10,912 bases of DNA from CAYGWP01 sp964353455. GTDB lineage: Bacteria > Planctomycetota > Phycisphaerae > FEN-1346. Within the stretch, counting starts at the first letter, position 1; each line of letters begins with the position of its first letter. The DNA is taken from NCBI GenBank assembly GCA_964353455.1, contig CAYGWP010000430.1, positions 1 to 10,912 on the forward strand. Direction: 5' to 3'. Below the pieces are notes generated by a model. The model saw only the letters and a list, made by a program, of their open reading frames with translations, ran no database searches and had not been told where the DNA came from. Made by a program: the position numbers and the translations under genes. This document shows positions 5,538 through 10,912 of the stretch, one piece after another.

Positions 5538-8500
5538 GTGAACCAGCCGGACCTTATTCCCGACATGCATTCCGCCGCCAACGGCGATGCTGCCAATGGG
5601 CAGCCGCATCTAATCCTTCCGGCCGTGCTCCACAACGCCGCCATTCATCATGGGCCTTCGGAGAGAGATGAGGCCGCCGCCCACGCCATTTTCAAGAGGT
5701 GGGCCGAACTGGAGAGTAAACGCAAACTCCAGCGGATGAAGGAAACCAGTCTCCAGGGCGAGTTTCTGGCCGAGGTCTTTGGCCAGGCCCTCGGCTACAC
5801 GCTGTTTTCGGAAGGTCTGCCGCAATGGGAACTCTGGCCGCAGTTCGGCGTCAACACGGGGACGGCCGACGCCGCCATCGGGCTTTTCCGCGCGGGCGGC
5901 CATGTCCCGCCCCGCGCACTTATTGAACTTAAAGGCCCGATGGTCAACGTTGACCGCGACCGCTCGAACGGCCGCACGGCCGTCCAGCAGTGCTGGGATT
6001 ATCTGAACGACGTTCCGGAGTGTCCGTGGGGCATTGTATGTAACTACGTCGGGTTCAGGCTGTATCACCGCAGCAAGACGCCGGGAAGGTTTGAGCATTT
6101 CACGCTTCAAGACCTTCGCCGCGCGGACGTCTTCCGGTGGTTCTACGTCCTCTTCAGCCGCAACGGTCTGTTGCCCGAGAGCCGCTTTCAGAGTCCTTTG
6201 GCCGACCGGCTTCTTGAGGAAACGGACGAGCAGCAGCGCCAGGTCGGCGATTCGCTTTACAAGTACTGCGCCGAGCAGCGGTTTGAATTGATCGGCTGCC
6301 TCCGCCGCCCGCCGCACAACATGCCCATGGATGCGGCCATTCGCATCGCCCAGAAACTCATCGACCGCATCATCTTCGTGGCGTTTTGCGAAGACCGGGG
6401 CCTGGTGCCGCCCAACCGCATTGAGAAGGCGTGGAAAGAACTGCCTGGATTCACCAAGGTCACGAATCCTCGCTGGCAGAGTTTCATGGCCCTCTTCCAC
6501 TTCATGCATGACGGCAACCCCGACGAAGGCATCCCGCCTTTCGACGGCGGCCTGTTCCGTCCCGACCCCGAAGTAGATAACCTGAACCTCAGCGACGACC
6601 GCACTCTGTTTTTCAGGGGAATCGGCGGCTACGATTTTCGCGACGCCGTCAACGTGGACGTCCTGGGACACATCTTCGAGCGGTCCATAAACGACATCCA
6701 ACGCCTGCACAGGGGTGGCCAGTTAGACGAGGCTGAGCCCGCCGAAGGGCCGAAGATGGCCAAGTCGGCCGAACGCAAGCGCGGCGGCGTTTATTACACC
6801 CCGCCGGAGTTTACGGACTTCATCGTCCGCAGCGCCGTCGGAGCAGTCATCAGAGATCGGCTGTCGGCGGTCGATCGGCGGCACGGAGTCAACCGCGACG
6901 AGGCCGAACGCGCCCCCAAGCCCGAACCGCGTCTGGCGGAATACTGGCGCGACTCGCTCGATGCCCTCCGGGGCATCAAGGTCTGCGACCCGGCCTGCGG
7001 CAGCGGGGCGTTTCTCATCCGGGCTTACGCGGAGTTTGAGCGCGAGTACAAGGTGGTCGCCGGGCACTGGGAATATCACGATGCCAAGGCCGCCGCCCAG
7101 GCAGAGCAACAGATAGCCGACATCATCCTTCGAGATAACCTGTATGGCGTGGACCTTTCGCGCGTGGCCGCCGAGATCACTCAACTGGCGCTCTGGATAC
7201 GCTCGGCCCGGCCGGACCGGCCGTTGACGGACCTCTCGAAGAATATCGTGTGGGGCAACAGCCTTGTGGCCGACCCGGCGGTCGATGAGCGGGCGCTCGA
7301 TTGGCGGCAGCGGTTTGCCGACGTGTTTTCGCGCGAGGAAGGCGGCTTTGACTGCGTCATCGGCAACCCGCCCTGGGAGCGCATGAAGTTGCAGGAGCGG
7401 GAGTTCTTTGACGTTGCGGCCCCCGATATCGCATCGGCCGTGAGCGCTGCCACGCGCCGCAAACTCATCGCGGAACTTGCCAAGAAGAACCCCGAACTGT
7501 GCGCCCGCTACGTGCAGGCCAAGGAGGCCGCAGAGAAGACCCTCGATCACGTGCGGTCGTCCGGCAACTTTCCGCTGACGGCCACGGGCGACATAAACAC
7601 GTACATGGTCTTCGCGGAACTTGCCCGGCGGATCGTCTCGCCGGCGGGCCGCGTCGGGATACTGGTTCCGTCGGGCATAGCGACGGACCACACAACGAGG
7701 GAGTTTTTCGGCGAACTGATGGATTCCGGGACCCTGGGCGCATTGTATGACTTTGAGAACAAGGCGCCGATCTTTCCGGACGTTCATCGCTCCTACAAGT
7801 TCTGCGTGCTCTTGTTCGGCGGGGCGAAGATGAAGTCAAAGTCCGCGGACTTCGTCTTCTTCGCCCGCAAGATGAAAGACCTCGAAGATAAGGACCGCCA
7901 CATCGCCCTGACGGGCGAGGACCTGAAACTCCTCAACCCGAACACCCGCGCCTGCCCCATCTTCCGGTCCCGCCGCGACGCTGAAATCACAAAGGCCATT
8001 TACCGCCGCGTTCCCATCCTGATAGATGAGGGCCGCGAGAAAGGCGGCAACCCGTGGGGGATCCGCTTCCTTACAATGTTCCACCAGACGAACGACGCCG
8101 AGTTGTTCCGCACCCCCGACCAGTTGAAGGCCGATGGATGCAATCGCTCCGGCGCGGTCTGGAAGAAGGGACGCCGGTTTTTCCTGCCGCTATACGAGGC
8201 CAAGATGGTCCAGGCGTACGACCACCGCGCCGCAAGCGTTGTGGTCGATGAAAAGAACTGGATGCGCCAGGGCCAGACGGAAACGACGAGCCTGGTTGAG
8301 CATCAGAACCCGGAGTTTCTGGCCGAACCGCGATTCTGGGTTGATGAGAAAGATGTGGCAAGAGTCCTTGAGGAACGAGAAGCAGCCGGCTATCTCTGCT
8401 ACAAGGATGTCACAAGCCCGACCAACCAGAGAACCATGATCGCGGCCTTCTTGCCTCGGGTAGCCGTGGTCAACTCGGCGCCGCTTATCCTGACTGGCGC

Positions 8501-8993
8501 CAAGGTTGCGGCAAGGTTGGGTTGCTGCCTGTTGGCCAACCTTAACAGTGCTGCGTATGACTTCGTGGCCAGGCAGAAGGTGGGCGGCCTGCACCTAAAC
8601 TTCTTCATCGTCGAACAACTGCCCACTCTGCCGCCGGACGCCTACGCGGCGCGGTGTCCGTGGAATAAGCGCGAGACGCTGGAGACGTGGGTCTCGGAGC
8701 GCGTCCTGAAGTTGACCTGCACGGCCGACGACATGCGGCCGCTGGCGAAGGCCGCAGGCTTCGATCCGCCGGTCCATAAGTGGAAAGACGACGAGCGGGC
8801 CGACGTAACGGCCGAATTGGATGCCGCCTACTTCATCCTCTACGGCATCGAGCGGGATGACGCCGAGTACATGCTTTCCACGTTCGCCGGGGCGGGCAAG
8901 ACGCAGGAAGGCCTCTTCGACGGCCTCACGCCCGCCCGGCGAATCCTACAGTCTTATGATCGCCTGAGAGCCCTCGGCGACAAACGCCCTTAG
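5538..8993 (+). CDS. Type IIG restriction-modification enzyme (Eco57I-like nuclease-methyltransferase fusion)
   Basis: A 1151-residue single-chain protein predicted to methylate and cut DNA at one recognition sequence. The N-terminal part fits a PD-(D/E)XK nuclease: Glu75 in GEFLAEVFGQALGY, Asp111 in TADAAIG, then Glu130-Leu-Lys132 in ALIELKGP. A helical connector follows (about 220-400). RGGVYYTPPEF (415-425) is the usual lead-in to the methyltransferase. SAM motif I is DPACGSGAFL (484-493) and catalytic motif IV is NPPW (610-613), an order typical of gamma-class amino-methyltransferases (N6-adenine most likely). The C-terminal target-recognition region (about 840-1040) shows KDVTSPTNQRTMIAAFLP, as in TaqI-like specificity domains. 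All expected motifs are intact. There is no separate HsdS, HsdR or BREX/DISARM gene nearby, so it should work alone. PglX of BREX is the main alternative but lacks the nuclease motif. The recognition sequence cannot be read from the protein. Confidence 0.9.
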   Translation: MNQPDLIPDMHSAANGDAANGQPHLILPAVLHNAAIHHGPSERDEAAAHAIFKRWAELESKRKLQRMKETSLQGEFLAEVFGQALGYTLFSEGLPQWELWPQFGVNTGTADAAIGLFRAGGHVPPRALIELKGPMVNVDRDRSNGRTAVQQCWDYLNDVPECPWGIVCNYVGFRLYHRSKTPGRFEHFTLQDLRRADVFRWFYVLFSRNGLLPESRFQSPLADRLLEETDEQQRQVGDSLYKYCAEQRFELIGCLRRPPHNMPMDAAIRIAQKLIDRIIFVAFCEDRGLVPPNRIEKAWKELPGFTKVTNPRWQSFMALFHFMHDGNPDEGIPPFDGGLFRPDPEVDNLNLSDDRTLFFRGIGGYDFRDAVNVDVLGHIFERSINDIQRLHRGGQLDEAEPAEGPKMAKSAERKRGGVYYTPPEFTDFIVRSAVGAVIRDRLSAVDRRHGVNRDEAERAPKPEPRLAEYWRDSLDALRGIKVCDPACGSGAFLIRAYAEFEREYKVVAGHWEYHDAKAAAQAEQQIADIILRDNLYGVDLSRVAAEITQLALWIRSARPDRPLTDLSKNIVWGNSLVADPAVDERALDWRQRFADVFSREEGGFDCVIGNPPWERMKLQEREFFDVAAPDIASAVSAATRRKLIAELAKKNPELCARYVQAKEAAEKTLDHVRSSGNFPLTATGDINTYMVFAELARRIVSPAGRVGILVPSGIATDHTTREFFGELMDSGTLGALYDFENKAPIFPDVHRSYKFCVLLFGGAKMKSKSADFVFFARKMKDLEDKDRHIALTGEDLKLLNPNTRACPIFRSRRDAEITKAIYRRVPILIDEGREKGGNPWGIRFLTMFHQTNDAELFRTPDQLKADGCNRSGAVWKKGRRFFLPLYEAKMVQAYDHRAASVVVDEKNWMRQGQTETTSLVEHQNPEFLAEPRFWVDEKDVARVLEEREAAGYLCYKDVTSPTNQRTMIAAFLPRVAVVNSAPLILTGAKVAARLGCCLLANLNSAAYDFVARQKVGGLHLNFFIVEQLPTLPPDAYAARCPWNKRETLETWVSERVLKLTCTADDMRPLAKAAGFDPPVHKWKDDERADVTAELDAAYFILYGIERDDAEYMLSTFAGAGKTQEGLFDGLTPARRILQSYDRLRALGDKRP

Positions 8994-9015
8994 CGCGGCC
9001 GGGCAGCGAGGGGGC

Positions 9016-9040
9016 GGTGAAGGAGCGACTCCCCCTCACC
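9016..9040 (+). terminator. Hairpin after the restriction gene (weak terminator candidate)
   Basis: GGTGA-A-GGAG, loop CGA, CTCC-CCC-TCACC forms a GC-rich interrupted stem 22 bases after the stop. No T-run follows, so intrinsic termination is uncertain. It lies in the 146-base gap between two converging genes. Confidence 0.35.
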
Positions 9041-9080
9041 ATCCGCCGCCGAGGCTTCCGCCTTCGCAAGTGTTCCCGCT

Positions 9081-9107
9081 TTCGCCGCGGCTACGGCGTG
9101 GCAAGTC
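9081..9107. repeat. Diverged reverse copy of the 5101-5126 spacer segment
   Basis: TTCGCC, GCGGCTACGGCGTG, GCAAGTC resembles the reverse complement of the segment at 5100-5127 (TTCGCC, TTCGGCTACGCCGTG, ATAAATC), with one gap and several mismatches. It looks like a second member of an intergenic repeat family in the opposite orientation. Confidence 0.45.
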
Positions 9108-9139
9108 GCCGGACAGGTGCGCAAGCGCGCCCGCGGGCA

Positions 9140-9847
9140 TCACCCGGCCTCGTCTGCCGCGCACTCCATGAGGAGCCGGCGGACCCACGCCGGCGTCCGG
9201 CTAAGGAACGCCTCAAGGCGCCTGCGCCGCGTAAAGTAGTATAGCGCCATGCCCCCCTGGAAGAAGATGCTCAGCAGGATGACCAGCGAGTAGAAGGCGT
9301 ACGTCACCAGCGGTGCCCACTGCTCGATGTCGCGGTCGATGGAGCGGGACCATTCGGGCATCGCCTCAAGTTGCGCCCGGAACTCCGGCGACATGGCCGC
9401 CGCCTTCGCATCTTCCGTCGAGAAAGTCAGCATCTGGGCCAGGCAATACAGGACGATCAGCCCCAGAAACGCCGCCTGGTTCGCGGCCAGGAGCCGCGCG
9501 GCCGCAGGGTCCGCCTGCCTCATCTTCCGAGAACCCAGGAACTCAACCACCCCTATCACGCCGAGTCCCAGGGTGATGAAGGCCCCCGCAAGGCTCGGCC
9601 AGATCAGCACAGAGAGGGCGGCGCTCGCCCCGATGATGAGCGTCACGACCGAGGACGCCAGCGCCGTCCGCGCGGCCCGCTTGATCGGCCTGTAGAGGCG
9701 CGCCGCCTCCTGCACGAGGGCATACTGCGTCTCGTCCAGGGGTGAGGCCCGCGACTCGGGCCCCGCCGCCGGCGACCCCGCGGACGCGTGGGCATCGCCC
9801 CCGGGGCCGGCCCCGTCGCCGGGCATAGGATGGCTCTTCATCATCAT
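9140..9847 (-). CDS. Four-helix membrane protein, unknown function
   Basis: A 235-residue protein that I cannot name. It begins with a Gly/Ala/Pro-rich, probably disordered stretch (1-35) and an amphipathic basic segment (40-61). Predicted membrane helices lie near 62-83, 86-104, 120-140 and 180-204. Between helices 3 and 4 is an acidic loop (141-179), and RRRR at 207-210 follows helix 4, suggesting a cytoplasmic C-terminus. No enzymatic motif, signal-peptide cleavage site or lipobox is visible. It converges with the restriction gene. The upstream leader contains the strong terminator palindrome at 9900-9934, so the gene may be attenuated or have a promoter in 9848-9899. No clear ribosome site precedes the ATGATGATG cluster; the ATG at codon 8 is an alternative start. 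Codon character and helix pattern support a real gene. Confidence 0.75.
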   Translation of the reverse strand: MMMKSHPMPGDGAGPGGDAHASAGSPAAGPESRASPLDETQYALVQEAARLYRPIKRAARTALASSVVTLIIGASAALSVLIWPSLAGAFITLGLGVIGVVEFLGSRKMRQADPAAARLLAANQAAFLGLIVLYCLAQMLTFSTEDAKAAAMSPEFRAQLEAMPEWSRSIDRDIEQWAPLVTYAFYSLVILLSIFFQGGMALYYFTRRRRLEAFLSRTPAWVRRLLMECAADEAG

Positions 9848-9899
9848 GGTAGTATCGCCAAATTCCCCTGTGCGGGATTAGCCGAGTTCAAGGCCGCTC

Positions 9900-9934
9900 A
9901 TTGTAAAAAAGGGTCCTGGACCCTTTTTTACAAT
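9900..9934. terminator. Perfect 17-base-pair bidirectional intrinsic terminator
   Basis: ATTGTAAAAAAGGGTCC (9900-9916) is mirrored without mismatch by 9918-9934 around the single base T9917. The stem core GGGTCC/GGACCC is followed by six Ts on either strand, so it can terminate in both directions. It lies 147 bases after the stop of the SUMF1 gene and 53 bases before the start of the membrane-protein gene, both read leftward. It could therefore end the first transcript or attenuate the second. Its right arm can instead pair with AAAAGGGTCC at 9938-9947. Confidence 0.85.
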
Positions 9935-9948
9935 CGGAAAAGGGTCCA

Positions 9949-10023
9949 GTAGGGTGGGTCCTCTGGACCCACGCGGCAGTGCCGCGGCAACCGTCCGCGT
10001 GGTCGCCGCGGCGACCACCCTAC
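9949..10023. repeat. 75-base palindrome-dense element with GTAGGGTGG ends
   Basis: The ends GTAGGGTGG (9949-9957) and CCACCCTAC (10015-10023) are perfect inverted repeats. Inside are three further palindromes: GTGGGTCC-TCT-GGACCCAC (9954-9972), CGCGGCA-G-TGCCGCG (9972-9986), and a perfect 20-base palindrome at 9999-10018 centred on GCCGCGGC. Terminal inverted repeats plus internal hairpins resemble a MITE or REP-type element. I see no clear target duplication and no coding capacity. Confidence 0.75.
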
Positions 10024-10080
10024 ATTTCGGCAACAGGCCCTCCCGACCCACCGCGCCAAGTCTCAAGTGGCGCTGTAATA

Positions 10081-10857
10081 CTATTTCCCCACAGGTTTTT
10101 CCACGGGAGTCGGGGGCGGAGGGGCGTGTTCCACGACGATGCGCAGGCCGAAGTGGTCGGACCTGAAATCGGGGGTGTGCTTGGTTCGGGCGGCCGCGCG
10201 GGAGTAAAAGGCGGCGCCGTTCCATCCCCCGCCGCGCAGGACGCGGTCCGTGCCGGTGGGGGGCCCCTGGGGGTCCTGGGCGGCGGCGGCGGCCGATGGG
10301 TCGGCGAACCAGTCGGAGCACCATTCCCAGACGTTGCCGTGCATGTCGTAGAGTCGGAACTGGTTGGGTTTCTTGAGGCCGACGGGCTGTGCGCCCTTCG
10401 GTCCCTCGCCGGCGATGATGGCCCATGCGTAGTCCTTGAGGTCCTTCTCATCGTCGCCGAAGCAGTAGCGGGTGCTCGTGCCGGCGCGGCAGGCGTACTC
10501 CCACTCGGCCTCGGTGGGGAGGCGTACCGCGCGGCCGGTCCTGGCCGAGAGGGTCTTGCAGAACGCCACGGCCTCGTTCCACGAGACATTCTCGACCGGG
10601 TTGCGGGGCCCTTTGACGCGGCTGGGGTTGGCGCCCGTGACGGCCGCGTACTGCTCCTGCGTGACCTCGAATGCACCAATGTAGAATGGTTTGGAGATGG
10701 CCACCTCTGGCTGCGGGCGTTGGCGGCTGCCCGGGTCGCCCATCAGGAACTTGCCGGCCGGGATGAGGACTAGCCTCATGGCGGCGTTGCCATCCAGGTT
10801 GAGCGTGATCTCTATGCTGGTTTCACGGGTTTGACGTTTGATTGTACTTGTTCGCAT
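10081..10857 (-). CDS. SUMF1/FGE-fold protein lacking the FGE cysteines
   Basis: A 258-residue member of the formylglycine-generating-enzyme fold family. Motifs in order: IPAGKFLMG (32-40), FEVTQEQYAAVTG (63-75), NPVENVSWNEAVAFC (86-100), RLPTEAEWEYACRAGT (112-127), FRLYDMHGNVWEWC (167-180), RVLRGGGWN (205-213) and FGLRIVV (236-242). True FGEs activate sulfatases through copper-binding cysteines in the region after GGS/GW; here that stretch reads AAFYSRAAAR with no cysteine. A genuine sulfatase-maturing role is therefore unlikely, and no sulfatase gene is nearby. Other members act as ligand-binding or protein-interaction domains, often with Ser/Thr kinases. There is no signal peptide, and the tail is Pro-rich (245-251). 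ATG at 10857 is chosen because GGGAGG precedes it; an upstream TTG (10887) is less likely. The stop is TAG. Confidence 0.88.
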   Translation of the reverse strand: MRTSTIKRQTRETSIEITLNLDGNAAMRLVLIPAGKFLMGDPGSRQRPQPEVAISKPFYIGAFEVTQEQYAAVTGANPSRVKGPRNPVENVSWNEAVAFCKTLSARTGRAVRLPTEAEWEYACRAGTSTRYCFGDDEKDLKDYAWAIIAGEGPKGAQPVGLKKPNQFRLYDMHGNVWEWCSDWFADPSAAAAAQDPQGPPTGTDRVLRGGGWNGAAFYSRAAARTKHTPDFRSDHFGLRIVVEHAPPPPTPVEKPVGK

Positions 10858-10861
10858 TTTG

Positions 10862-10867
10862 CCTCCC
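10862..10867 (-). promoter_or_regulatory. Ribosome binding site of the SUMF1-fold gene
   Basis: GGGAGG on the minus strand, four bases before the ATG at 10857. It falls inside the longer frame that would start at TTG 10887 and so fixes the shorter start. Confidence 0.7.
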
Positions 10868-10868
10868 T

Positions 10869-10912
10869 CGTAAAACGAAATGCGCAAATAGTTAATTACG
10901 TTTTACGTTTTA
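10869..10912. repeat. TTTTACG heptamers and CGTAAAACG inverted repeat
   Basis: CGTAAAACG (10869-10877) and CGTTTTACG (10899-10907) form a perfect 9-base inverted repeat with 21 AT-rich bases between. The right side continues as TTTTACG plus a partial TTTTA at the window edge, so a heptamer array probably extends beyond it. It lies just upstream of the leftward SUMF1-fold gene, where its promoter must be; no clear -35/-10 pair is visible. Confidence 0.65.

Noticed and set aside
5102..5644. Minus-strand 180-codon open frame
   Set aside because: It translates nonamer repeats and hairpins, overlaps the start of the restriction gene, and has biased low-complexity composition.
9878..10426. Minus-strand 182-codon frame overlapping the SUMF1 gene
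   Set aside because: It is an out-of-frame Arg/Pro-rich shadow running through the palindromes and terminator.

Overview
This looks like a chromosomal stretch from a high-GC, environmental Gram-negative-type bacterium, most plausibly a member of Planctomycetota or a related PVC lineage. The clues are an actinobacterial-type (class I) xylose isomerase, a multi-PAS hybrid kinase, a SUMF1-fold protein, and intergenic DNA crowded with short tandem repeats and palindromes. I judged the taxonomy from gene style and repeat type only; no marker gene is present.

Layout from left to right. Bases 2-262 are the 3' end of a PIN-domain (VapC-like) toxin gene cut by the window edge. Bases 457-1623 encode a complete class I xylose isomerase. 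It is followed by a repeat-rich gap whose two halves mirror each other. Bases 1802-4552 encode a cytoplasmic hybrid sensor kinase (four PAS domains, HisKA, HATPase, receiver). Bases 4553-5537 hold no convincing gene: they are a mosaic of heptamer repeats, a 50-base concentric palindrome, helically phased T-tracts, a nonamer repeat and tandem hairpins. Bases 5538-8993 encode a single-chain type IIG restriction-modification enzyme (PD-(D/E)XK nuclease, gamma-class methyltransferase and target recognition in one protein), with a plausible promoter in front. On the minus strand follow a four-helix membrane protein of unknown function (9140-9847) and a SUMF1/FGE-fold protein without the FGE cysteines (10081-10857). 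The 230 bases between these two hold a near-ideal bidirectional terminator and a 75-base palindrome-dense element.

The genes do not form one pathway. Sugar isomerisation, signal transduction, DNA restriction and a PIN toxin lie side by side, each separated by its own repeat-rich spacer, so nearly every gene is probably its own transcription unit. The restriction enzyme and the VapC fragment give the window a mild accessory or defence flavour, but there is no multi-gene defence operon. The strongest unexplained signals are non-coding: the 9900-10023 palindrome cluster, which can form mutually exclusive hairpins, the 4784-4923 palindrome plus phased T-tracts, and the recurrence of several unrelated 7-, 9- and 10-base repeat units in the spacers.
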